A stretch of 47,070 nt of DNA, from NCBI RefSeq assembly GCF_000797515.1, contig NZ_JSBN01000157.1, positions 1 through 47,070 on the forward strand. Direction: 5' to 3'. The stretch is from Sphingomonas sp. Ant H11 (GTDB lineage: Bacteria; Pseudomonadota; Alphaproteobacteria; Sphingomonadales; Sphingomonadaceae). The notes beneath the pieces are model-generated. The model made no database searches. It saw nothing but the letters and a program-made list of their open reading frames with translations, and was not told the DNA's origin. A program made the position numbers and the translations under genes. Shown piece after piece: positions 37,403 to 47,070 of the stretch (the stretch's first letter is position 1; every line of letters begins with the position of its first letter).

Positions 37403-38939
37403 CAGCCTTCGACCGGCGCTTCGAGCCGTGGGAACACGCCGACCGGGGCCGGCAGCGTCAGGCCCGGCGCCAGCGGGTGGCCGAGTGCTTCGAAGTGGCG
37501 CGCATCGCCGTGCTGCCCCAGCAGATCGAGCAATTTGTCCGCCCCATTGGGGATCGCCCAGCGCGCCAGAATCGCGATCCGCCGCACCGCATCCGCTGCA
37601 TGATAGAGGATGGTGTCGGCGCGGGCCGGATCGGTCTTGCGCACGCTCCACGGTGCCTGATCGGCGAAATATTGGTTGGCATCGCGCGCTGCGACCAGAT
37701 CGCGTCGAGCGCGTTGTGCAAGGCCAGATCGCCCATCGCATCGTGCATCCCGGCCTCCGCCGCAGCGACGCTGGCGAGCAGCGCGTCCTCGGCCTCGGTG
37801 CGTTCGCCCGCCGCCGGCACCACGCCACCGCACGCCTTGGCAATGATCGACAGGCAGCGTTGCGCGAGATTGCCAAGATTGTTGGCAAGGTCAGCATTAC
37901 AACGGGTTACGATCGCTTCTTCGGAATAACTCCCATCCTGGCCGAAGCTCACTTCGCGCAGCAGGAAATAGCGCAGCGCATCGACACCGAAGCGATCGGC
38001 CAGTTCCATCGGATCGGTCACGTTGCCGACCGACTTGGACATCTTCTCACCGCGGTTGAGCAAAAAGCCATGGCCGAACACCGCACGCGGCAGCGGAATG
38101 TTGGCACTCATCAGGAAAGCTGGCCAGTAAACTGCATGAAAACGCACGATATCCTTTCCAATCACGTGCAGATGCGCGGGCCAGAAGGTTTCGTACAGTT
38201 CGACATCGTCGGGATAGCCGACCCCGGTCAGATAATTGGTGAGCGCATCGACCCACACATACATCACATGGCCCGGGCTGCCCGGCACCGGAACGCCCCA
38301 GTCGAAGCTGGTGCGCGATACCGAGAGATCGGACAGGCCGCCCTCAACGAAGCGCAAAATCTCGTTGCGGCGCGCCTCGGGCAAAATGAAATCGGGCTGC
38401 GCGGCATATAGGTCGAGCAAAGGCTGCTGATATTTGGAAAGCCGGAAGAACCAGGTTTCCTCCGCCGTCCATTCGACCGGCGTGCCCTGCGGCGACAATT
38501 TGGCACCGCCCTCGCCTTCGACCAGTTCCTTCTCGTCGTAAAAGGCTTCGTCGCGAACCGAATACCAGCCTTCATAGCGGTCGAGATACAGGTCGCCCGC
38601 GGCTTCCATCGCTTGCCAGATCGCCTGGCTGGCGCGGTAATGGTCGGCGTCGCTGGTGCGGATGAAGCGATCGCACGAAATCTCCAGTTTCTCGGCCATT
38701 GCCTTGAAATAGCCGCTCATTTCGTCAGCCAGCGCGCGCGGGGTCAGGTCACGCTTGCGCGCTTCCTGGACCATTTTCAGGCCATGTTCGTCGGTCCCGG
38801 TCTGGAAGCGGACTTCACGGCCCAATTGGCGTTGATAGCGCGCGATCGCGTCGGTCGCGATCGCCTCATAGGCATGCCCGATATGCGGGCGTCCGTTGGG
38901 ATAGCTGATTGCGGTGGTGATATAATAAGGGTCGGCCAT
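37402..38939 (-). CDS. metG: Methionyl-tRNA synthetase (frameshifted)
   Basis: Class I synthetase of about 512 aa, the short form without a C-terminal tRNA-binding domain. HIGH motif in ISYPNGRPHIGHAYEA, KMSKS motif in NRGEKMSKSVGNVTDP. The frame breaks near 37690-37706: after LHNALDAIW the expected sequence resumes in another frame as LVAARDANQYFADQAPWSVRKTD and runs to a stop at 37404-37402. One missing base, or seven, would explain it. Probably a sequencing error. Confidence 0.94.
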
Positions 38940-38989
38940 GGCGGCCTCCTAGAGCATCGGTCGCCGCAATTGAAGCCTTGGCGCCGCTT

Positions 38990-39963
38990 TCAGCGTGCAA
39001 GCCGTGCGACGATCCCCGACATTTCATAGACGGTCGCCTGCGCATCGAGCGTCAGCGCGCGCGCGGTGGCGGCAAGCGTGCGGGCGGCGTCATAGCCGTC
39101 GAGCGCAATGCGCAGCCGTTCGCCGTGCCGTTCCGGGGCCAGGCCCGCGATAAAGGCGGGGGCGCGGTCGAGGAACGCCTCATAGCGCGCCTGTGCGGCC
39201 TTCAGCGCCAGCGATTTGGCGAGGCGGACGCGACGGCCGTTGCTCGGGTCGCCATCGCGCGCGATTGCCGCCAGCGCTTGATCGATGGCGGCCAGATCCA
39301 GCCCGGCAAAGCCAAGGGCGCGGCCCGGCGATCCATGCGCCATGCGGATCAACGCCGCCACTTCCGCCGGATCGGCAGCAGGAAGCTGTTGGTTCAGCAC
39401 AGCCGTCATGGTGCCGTCATCCAGCGGATCGAAGCGCAACTGGCGGCAACGCGAGCGGATCGTCGGCAACAAACGCCCCGGCGCGTGGCTGACGAGCAGG
39501 AAGATCGTGCCCTCGGGCGGCTCTTCGAGATTTTTGAGCAGGGCGTTGGAGGCCCCCGGCCGTTCCAGATCATCGACCGCATCGATGATGACGACTCGCC
39601 TGCTCGACATGGAGGGGCGCGTCGCGAACATCGGGCCGAGCGCGCGGACCTGCGCGATCGGGATGCTGCGCGCGAGGTCGAGCCCGGTCTTGTCGCCTTC
39701 CTTGGGCTGCCGCGCGAGCACGCGGTAATCGGGGTGCGATCCCGCCGCGATCAATTTGCGTTGCGGGTTGTTCTCGGGCACGTCGAAACCCGGCGGCAGC
39801 TCTGCCCCCGCCCCTTCGGCCAGCAACCGCAACGCAGCCGCGCGCGCGAACGTCGCCTTGCCAATGCCTTCCGGCCCCGCGAACAGCCACGCATGGTGCA
39901 AGGCTCCGCTCGCCATTGCGGCGGCGAAGGCCTGGTGCGCGGCATCGTTGCCGAGCGGCAGCG

Positions 39964-39967
<4 letters not shown>
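38990..39967 (-). CDS. holB: DNA polymerase III delta-prime subunit
   Basis: A 325-aa clamp-loader AAA+ protein. Seen: HHAWLFAGPEGIGKATFARA (the degenerate P-loop typical of delta-prime), RVVIIDAVDDLERPGASNALLKNLEEPPEGTIFLLVSHAPGRLLPTIRSRC split into walker-B-like and SRC motifs. It loads the sliding clamp together with gamma/tau and delta. The start overlaps the tmk stop by 4 nt, and metG follows after 50 nt. Confidence 0.95.
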
Positions 39968-41772
<1,805 letters not shown>

Positions 41773-41790
41773 CAGGTCCGGTCTCGTTTT

Positions 41791-42656
41791 TTAGTCGGTG
41801 TGGAGGATTTGCGCGTCACCATAACCGTGCCGGGCGGCCCCGTCACGCGCGCGCTGTGCGCTGGCTTTGTCGCCAAAGGGGCCCAATTGCACGCGAAAAA
41901 GGCGTCCGAGCGGAACAACATGGCCGCCCAGGGCGTGCGCCATCGCAGCGGCTCGCTCCGCCGATGACAAAGCGGCGACCTGCACGACAAATCCGCCAGC
42001 CGTAGAGGGAACCGGTATCGATGGAACCGGTGCCGGCTTTGGCTTGGCGAGCGGCTTGGGCGCTGGCGCTTTGGGCATCGGCGCTTTGGCGGGGACCGCA
42101 CGCGGCACCGCCGGTGTTCCCTGCGGCATCGGCACTTTGCGACGCAGCGCCGTGAGCAAAGCTGGCGGCGCATCCAGCCGCGCCGATGCCGCCTGTCCCG
42201 CGCGCAATGCCGTCTGATCTTGCGGGCTGGCCACCACCGCCCGCACCCGCACCGGAGCCCGGTCGCCAACCCCCAATGCCTGCGCGGTCGCTGGCGACAG
42301 CGAGACCACCGCCCTGCTGGTGTCGCGCGCGACCACCAGCGCCAGGATCGTCCGCCCCGTATCGAGCGCGGTGATCTCGACCGGTGTGCCCGGCGGGACA
42401 TTCGGATGCGCGACCGCCATCGTCACCGCGCTCCACTGCGGATCGACCGGCAGCGATGACACGGCCGCGAAACCGACGCTATCGTCCCGCACTTCGCCCG
42501 AGGTGCCGCGCGGCCATCGCCCGGCGGCAAATCGCTGGCGGCGGCGATCGCGGGGGGCGAGGAGACGTCGTGAATTTTGGGTGCGCCGCGGTGCTGAGGG
42601 GGCGGCATCGCCTGCCCGCCCCCGCTTACCAGCGCCAGCGCCACCAGCACGCCCAT
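41791..42656 (-). CDS. RlpA-like / SPOR-domain envelope protein (frameshifted)
   Basis: About 288 aa once a missing base near 42503-42514 is restored (GRAGTSGEVRDDSVGF expected). N-terminal hydrophobic signal (GVLVALALVSGGGQA), a double-psi-barrel-like domain (HPNVPPGTPVEITALDTGRTILALV), a Pro/Ala/Lys linker (AKAPMPKAPAPKPLAKPKP) and a C-terminal SPOR domain (FVVQVAALSSAERAAAMA...VQLGPFGDKASAQRA). SPOR domains bind denuded glycan strands at the septum. Its ATG lies 1 nt past the stop of the transglycosylase gene upstream. Confidence 0.85.
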
Positions 42657-42657
42657 C

Positions 42658-43706
42658 TCAGCGCTCCACGGCATCGGCCAGCAGGCCGACCGACAAGGCA
42701 TAGAAATTGGAGCAATTATAATCGAGGATCACCCGGTAATTGCCCGTCAGCAAGTAGGCCGTGCGCCCGGGGCCATCGGGTTCGAGCAACGTCGCCAGCA
42801 CCGAATCGCCCGGCCAGTCGCGCGTCAGCGGGACAAGCCCCAGCCTGCGCCATTCGGCCATCGTTTTCCACGCGCTGTGGCGCGCGAACACTTTTTAGAC
42901 AGCGCGGCGACAGCAAGCGATTGGTCACTTGGCTGCGGTCGAACGTCGCGGGTACGGAGACTGCGAGGCCCCACGGTTGGCCCGGTCTCCACCCCGCATT
43001 CGCGAAATAATTACCGATGGAGGCGAGCGTGTCGGCCCGGCTCGCCCAAATGTCGACCCGGCCGTCGCCGTCGCCGTCGCGCGCGAGGCGCAAATAGACC
43101 GACGGCAGAAACTGCGGCCCACCCGTCGCCCCTGCCCAACTGCCGACGAGTTGCGCGCGCGATACGCCGCGATCCATCATTTGCAGCGCGGCGATGAACT
43201 CCTCCGCAAACAGATCGCGCCGCCGCCCCTCATAAGCGAGCGTCGCCAGCGCACGCGGCAGATCGAACCCGCCCATAACCCGGCCATAGCTCGTCTCATG
43301 CCCCCAGATCGCGACCATGATCGATTCGGGCACGCCGATCTGCTGCTCGATCCGTTGCAGGCGCGACCGTTCGGCCTGATAGGCATTGCGACCGTTGGCG
43401 ATGAGCGCGGTCGTGAGGTGCTGCGCCTGATACGGCGCGAAATTGGGAACCCCGGCATTGGGATTGGCCCCCGGCTGCGCACGATCCAGATCGATGACGC
43501 GCTGGTTGAGCGTCAGCGTAGGAAGGACCGCGTCAAGCGTTGCCCTGCTCACCCCCCCGCGCCAGCGCCTGCGCGCGCAGGGTCTGGAGATAGGCCTGAA
43601 ACCCCGCTTCATCCTGCGCCGCTGCCTGCCCGATCATGGTGAAGCACGCGCCCACAACGGCCAGCGCGATGCCAATTCGACGCCCAAAAATACTGGTTCC
43701 TCGCAT
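42658..43706 (-). CDS. Lytic murein transglycosylase, MltB family (two frameshifts)
   Basis: 348 aa after correction. Signal peptide (IGIALAVVGACFTMIGQAAAQ), then the MltB domain: ESIMVAIWGHETSYGRVMGG with catalytic Glu, YEGRRRDLFAEEFIAALQ, GSWAGATGGPQFLPS and DGDGRVDIW. It has an extra G in the seven-G run 43552-43558 (expected ALARGVSRATL) and an extra A in 42892-42896 (expected KVFARHSAWKTM). The C-terminal part, ending NYRVILDYNCSNFYALSVGLLADAV, is thus in a third frame. It cleaves glycan strands to anhydromuropeptides. Confidence 0.9.
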
Positions 43707-43859
43707 CCTCCGACCTTGGCACACCGGCCTGCCCACATGAACCCCTAAAGGCCCGATACCGACCACAAACCTTGCACATCTCGTCCCGTCGCCGCTAAGC
43801 GGGGCATCCGCTGCAAGGTTGGCCTATGAGAGTCGGCTGGCCGTTGTCGCAGACCGACG

Positions 43860-43949
43860 GGAAGAGTGTCCGAGTGGTTTAAGGAACCGGTCTTGAAAAC
43901 CGGCGAGGGTGCAAGCTCTCCGTGGGTTCGAATCCCACCTCTTCCGCCA
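43860..43949 (+). tRNA. tRNA-Ser (anticodon UGA)
   Basis: 90 nt with encoded CCA. Acceptor GGAAGAG pairs with CTCTTCC; the anticodon loop is CTTGAAA with TGA; a long variable arm (serine class II) precedes the T arm with GGTTCGAATCC. The encoded 3' end is the probable attachment core of the element that follows. Confidence 0.96.
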
Positions 43950-43960
43950 AGGCTTTGTGC

Positions 43961-44028
43961 CGGGTTGTCTCATTTAGCTCCAAAGCGACTCGCCCGCCCT
44001 CGGTAAATGCCTTGCGGGTTGTCTCATT
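43961..44028. repeat. 14-bp direct repeats between tRNA-Ser and the integrase
   Basis: CGGGTTGTCTCATT occurs at 43961-43974 and again at 44015-44028, 54 nt apart, in the gap between the tRNA 3' end and the integrase start. Position and spacing suit arm-type integrase binding sites next to attL. No third copy was found in the window. Confidence 0.6.
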
Positions 44029-44108
44029 CGACATCATTGAGCGACAGCACAGCGCAATCGATTCGGGGGCACTTCTGGGGCACCGGTTGCTGCTTGTGGG
44101 GGCACCGC

Positions 44109-45368
44109 ATGTTGACCGACCTAGCCTGTCGCCGCGCGACGCCCAAGGAGAAGCCATACAAGCTCGCGGACGCTCGCGGGCTTTATTTGTACGTGCTGCC
44201 CTCGGGCTACCGCTCGTGGCGTTGGAAGTTTCGGTTCGCGGGCAAAGAAAAGCGGATGGTGTTCGGGCCATATCCGGAGATTTCGCTGATCGAGGCGCGC
44301 GAACTGCAACAGGCAGGTGCCCGCCTGCTGCGCACAGGTGTGGATCCGTCGATCGACAAGCGCCAGCGGAGTGCCGCCCAGGCCAGCAAGGCCGGAATCA
44401 CCTTCGCGCCCCTGGCGCGGGAGTGGCACGAGAATCAGAAACACCTGTGGTCGGCGAAACACGCGGCCGACGTGCTGAGCCAGATGGAGCGCGACGTCTT
44501 CCCGAAGATCGGCAAGCTGCCGATCGCGGACATCACCCCGCCCTTGGTGCTGGAAGCGCTGCGCGCAATCGAAACGCGCGGTGCAATCGAGACGGCACGG
44601 CGCGCGCGCCAGCGGATCTCGGACGTGTTCGTCTTGGCGATCGCGAGCGGGATTGCCGAGTCGGACCCGGCAGCGGGCCTCGCGCCTGCCATGAAGAAAC
44701 TGATCAAGGGCAAGTCGCCCGCGGTGCGGACGATCGCGGACGCGCGGAAGGTGCTGGCGGCGACAGAAGCGCAGCCCGGCCATCCGCTGACCAAGCTCGC
44801 TTCGCGATTGCTCGCGCTCACCGCAGTGCGGTCCGGCGTCTTGCGCGCAGCCGAGCCGCACGAGTTCGAGGATCTCGACGGGGAAATGCCGCTCTGGCGC
44901 ATTCCTGCGGCCAAGATGAAGCTGGTCGTCGAGCGCAAGCGCGACGTAGCCTTCGAATTTCTGGTGCCATTGTCGCCCGAGGCGGTCGAGACGGTGAAGG
45001 TCGCGATCGCGTTCTCGCGCGGTGCCCCGCTGATCTTCCACAGCGTCCGCAGCACGCGGCGGCCGATCAGCGACAGCACGATCAGCAAGGCCTATCGCGA
45101 CGCGGGCTATTCGGGCGTGCATGTTCCGCACGGCTGGCGATCGACCTTTTCGACGATCATGAACGAGCTGGCGGAGGAACGGAATCGCGTTGGCGATCGC
45201 GCGATCATCGATCTGATGCTGGCGCACGTTCCGTCGGGCGTGGAGGCGACGTACAATCGCGCCGCTTATATGCCCCGCCGTCGCGATCTGGCGCAGGAAT
45301 GGGCGACGATGCTGGTCGGCGAGCTTCCGCCGGCCTCTTCTTTGCTGGACGGTCCGCGACGCAGCTGA
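44109..45368 (+). CDS. int: Tyrosine recombinase / P4-type integrase
   Basis: 419 aa. N-terminal DUF4102-type domain (DARGLYLYVLPSGYRSWRWKFRFAGKEKRMVFG), a SAM-like core-binding domain, and the catalytic domain with Arg in TAVRSGVLRAAE, HGWRSTFST (HxxR) and the nucleophile Tyr in YNRAAY. ATG at 44109 chosen because the conserved domain begins within a few residues. It lies 160 nt from and in the same direction as tRNA-Ser, the standard layout of islands that insert in a tRNA 3' end. Confidence 0.94.
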   Translation: MLTDLACRRATPKEKPYKLADARGLYLYVLPSGYRSWRWKFRFAGKEKRMVFGPYPEISLIEARELQQAGARLLRTGVDPSIDKRQRSAAQASKAGITFAPLAREWHENQKHLWSAKHAADVLSQMERDVFPKIGKLPIADITPPLVLEALRAIETRGAIETARRARQRISDVFVLAIASGIAESDPAAGLAPAMKKLIKGKSPAVRTIADARKVLAATEAQPGHPLTKLASRLLALTAVRSGVLRAAEPHEFEDLDGEMPLWRIPAAKMKLVVERKRDVAFEFLVPLSPEAVETVKVAIAFSRGAPLIFHSVRSTRRPISDSTISKAYRDAGYSGVHVPHGWRSTFSTIMNELAEERNRVGDRAIIDLMLAHVPSGVEATYNRAAYMPRRRDLAQEWATMLVGELPPASSLLDGPRRS

Positions 45369-45381
45369 TCGGCGGTGCGCG

Positions 45382-46143
45382 GTGAGCGCGCCGACAAAAC
45401 CGGCTGGCCTCGCCGCCGCCAACCAGGCGCGCGCGGAACGCCACACCGTTCGCAGCCTGATCAAGGGCGTCGGCTTCAGCTTCGAAGGCAAGCGGCGCGG
45501 CAGCTGCGCCGTGCTTGCGACCAGTCGGCTCGCTGGCGAGGCCGAGCTCCGCAACTGGCGGCACCACAATGTCTTCCCACGCGTCGAGAAAGAGGAACGC
45601 CTGCAGCAGATCTTCGCCTGGGCCGACGAGCATAAGGCCAAGGGCCGGCCCTGGGGGCTGCTGTCTCCCAAGGAGAAGGTCATCTTGAAAGTGCTGCACG
45701 ACGCGCGCGACTATCTGACGGGGCGGCTCGACTTCGCCTATTCGCAGATCTGCGCCATGGCGAAGTGCTGCACGCAGACGCTGAGCGCCGCGATCAAGAA
45801 ATTCGAGCGACTGCACCTGGTCGAGAAATGGCGGCGCATGGTGCCGATCGTCGGCGGCGAGCTCGGGAGCGCGCGCAACACCCAGATCAACAACGCCTAT
45901 TTCCTCAAACTCCCGGGCGAGGTCGCCAAACGCGTGCGCGATGCGCTCGAGAAGGTCTCGTCCATCGTGTTGCCGCCCGTACAGCCTCCCAGGCAGCCCA
46001 CAGAGCACGAGCTTGCCGCCCAGGCCACAGCGCGTGCCAAGTCGGCCGGAAGCGACCGCACAGCCGCCTCGCGCCACGAGCATTACGCAAATAGTGCCGT
46101 CGAGGGCATGCACGCCCGCCGCGCCGCCCCCGCTTTATCGTAG
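45382..46143 (+). CDS. Winged-helix protein, phage/plasmid replication-like
   Basis: 253 aa, GTG start 13 nt after the integrase stop. The centre (about residues 90-155: LSPKEKVILKVLHDARDYLTGRLDFAYSQICAMAKCCTQTLSAAIKKFERLHLVEKWRR) is a winged helix-turn-helix of the sort found in replication initiators and phage helix-turn-helix proteins. The C-terminus is low-complexity, Ala/Pro-rich. Probable cargo or control gene of the element; a direct replication role is only suggested. Confidence 0.68.
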   Translation: MSAPTKPAGLAAANQARAERHTVRSLIKGVGFSFEGKRRGSCAVLATSRLAGEAELRNWRHHNVFPRVEKEERLQQIFAWADEHKAKGRPWGLLSPKEKVILKVLHDARDYLTGRLDFAYSQICAMAKCCTQTLSAAIKKFERLHLVEKWRRMVPIVGGELGSARNTQINNAYFLKLPGEVAKRVRDALEKVSSIVLPPVQPPRQPTEHELAAQATARAKSAGSDRTAASRHEHYANSAVEGMHARRAAPALS

Positions 46144-46182
46144 CTTCGCGATTCTAGTGATCAGAGAGTCCACCACCTCAGG

Positions 46183-46210
46183 AGATAAATAAAAGGAACG
46201 CCTTCGGCGT
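46183..46210 (-). terminator. Rho-independent terminator of the second integrase
   Basis: On the minus strand ACGCC-GAA-GGCGT forms a short hairpin followed by TCCTTTTATTTAT. It lies 180 nt beyond the stop of the minus-strand recombinase. The stem is only 5 bp, but the T-rich tail supports it. The 249-nt gap 46144-46392 holds no credible gene. Confidence 0.5.
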
Positions 46211-46261
46211 GCGCTATTGATCGCCCCTTCCCCCGGTGCAGACGTCCGACCTGGACGGCAA

Positions 46262-46292
46262 CCCGATCGCCCAGCTTGGCGGTCGGGCTTTT
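46262..46292 (+). terminator. Hairpin with T-tail downstream of the winged-helix gene
   Basis: CCCGATCGCC and GGCGGTCGGG pair over 10 bp (one G-T wobble) with a 6-nt loop and a CTTTTG tail. It lies about 120 nt past the winged-helix stop codon and could end plus-strand transcription of the int unit. Confidence 0.45.
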
Positions 46293-46392
46293 GGCTATCG
46301 GGGGGCGAGAGCATGAAGCGTGCCACCCTGCCCTCGGGTATGGCGCGTTGTGCACGGTCAGAACGGGCGCGATCCTCAATATCGGCCGATGG

Positions 46393-47070
46393 TTATCCGA
46401 TCAGGATCTCGGCCCATTCCTCGAGCAGCGCGCGCCGCGCGATGATGTGTTTGGCGCGGTTATAGGCGAGCTCCACCTTTTTCATGTCCTTTGGCATGTG
46501 GCCCAGCGTGCGGTCGATATCGGCGCGACATTCCGGCCGCCGCTCGTTCATGACGGTGGAGAAACTGGCGCGCCAGCCATGTGGGACGTGGCGGCCACCG
46601 AAGCCCGCGCGGAAATAGAGCTCGCCGATCGCGCCGGCACCAATTGGTTGAGCGCCAGCCCGCCCGGGAAAGACGAAGCTCGATGGTTCGCCCGGCACCG
46701 CCATTCTCGCGCGGATCGCGCGCAAAATTGCAGCGGCGGGCGCGGAAAGCGGCACGATATGATCATTGGCGGGGTCGCGCTTATTTGCCGCACCGAGTTT
46801 CATCCGCGCCGCCGGCACGCGCCAGATCGGCGCGTCGCCATCGAGGTCCTCGACTTCGCACCATTCCATCCCGCGGAGCGCCGCCATGCGCACTGCGGTC
46901 AGCGCGAGGAAACGCGATGCCTGTCGTAGGATCGGCGCGGCATCGAGCGTATCGACGTTGGCGACGAGCGCGCGCAGCTCGGCAACCTCGACCAGCGCGG
47001 CCTGGCGGCCGCTTGCTGGCGCGGCCGCGAGCGCTTCGCGGACGTCGGCCGGGTTGTCGATCGACGTCAC
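46393..47070 (-). CDS. Second tyrosine recombinase, partial at window edge
   Basis: 225 visible residues of the catalytic half: Arg in TAVRMAALRGMEW, HGWRASFST and Tyr in YNRAKH. The N-terminal DNA-binding part lies beyond 47070. It shares the phrase pattern DLDG...WRVPAARMKL with the integrase at 44109 but is clearly different, so it is a relative and not a duplicate. It faces the first integrase, with the winged-helix gene between. It may belong to a second element nested in or next to the first. Confidence 0.88.
   Translation of the reverse strand: MTSIDNPADVREALAAAPASGRQAALVEVAELRALVANVDTLDAAPILRQASRFLALTAVRMAALRGMEWCEVEDLDGDAPIWRVPAARMKLGAANKRDPANDHIVPLSAPAAAILRAIRARMAVPGEPSSFVFPGRAGAQPIGAGAIGELYFRAGFGGRHVPHGWRASFSTVMNERRPECRADIDRTLGHMPKDMKKVELAYNRAKHIIARRALLEEWAEILIG

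Noticed and set aside
46393..47070. Complete second integrase starting at the GTG at 47070
   Set aside because: The frame is open to the window edge and only the catalytic half is present, so the gene most likely continues beyond it.

Overview
The window looks like chromosome of a high-GC alphaproteobacterium, most likely a sphingomonad (Sphingomonas in the broad sense). Three things point there: the order dusB-ntrB-ntrC-ntrY-ntrX-hfq-hflX, the neighbourhood purN/purM-hdaA-ppk1-ppx with rnd/aspS, and a double-domain Hfq. The assignment rests on gene content and order; no database search was possible.

Layout. 65-8122: putA (minus), a MaoC-type hydratase, holC, ndk, an acetyltransferase, then a minus-strand block ending in purN and purM. 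8185-13772: a plus-strand block of a secreted HMA-like protein, hdaA, ppk1 and ppx. 13787-15511: a five-gene minus-strand operon that I read as an R-body (Reb) locus, preceded by a 22-bp perfect palindrome. 15619-25033: rnd, aspS, an SMP-30 lactonase, ppk2, a PepSY-like protein, a beta-carbonic anhydrase, lipA, a RatA/Coq10-like protein, cinA and ispDF. 25134-34838: the nitrogen two-component cluster with hfq and hflX. 34816-43706: mazG, a metallo-hydrolase, tatD, metG, holB, tmk, a PBP5-type carboxypeptidase, an RlpA/SPOR protein and a lytic transglycosylase, all on the minus strand. 43860-47070: tRNA-Ser(UGA) followed by an integrated element with two tyrosine recombinases and a winged-helix replication-like gene. 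The second recombinase runs off the window.

A match to the XerCD dif site lies at 35625-35652. Genes to its left mostly read rightward and genes to its right read leftward, as expected where the two replication arms meet, so the window probably spans the replication terminus. The R-body operon lies about 20 kb from it.

Reading frames are broken by single-base indels in about 15 genes, most of them essential or housekeeping (aspS, metG, tmk, dusB, ntrC/Y/X, holC and others). Many lie in homopolymers, and correcting one base restores the usual family length. I treat these as probable sequencing errors and give full gene spans across the breaks. Separate from these are three local structural oddities: a palindromic repeat that has replaced the linker of putA, a GAD domain of aspS with an extra segment and low GC, and a 30 percent GC island in the sensor domain of ntrY.

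How the genes work together. Polyphosphate is made, degraded and used by ppk1, ppx and ppk2. NtrBC and NtrYX with Hfq form the nitrogen/redox regulatory block. The minus-strand block right of dif combines replication (holB, tmk), translation (metG) and cell-wall turnover (dacC-like, rlpA-like, mltB-like). The Reb operon would build a contractile protein ribbon. The tRNA-linked element is recently acquired accessory DNA.
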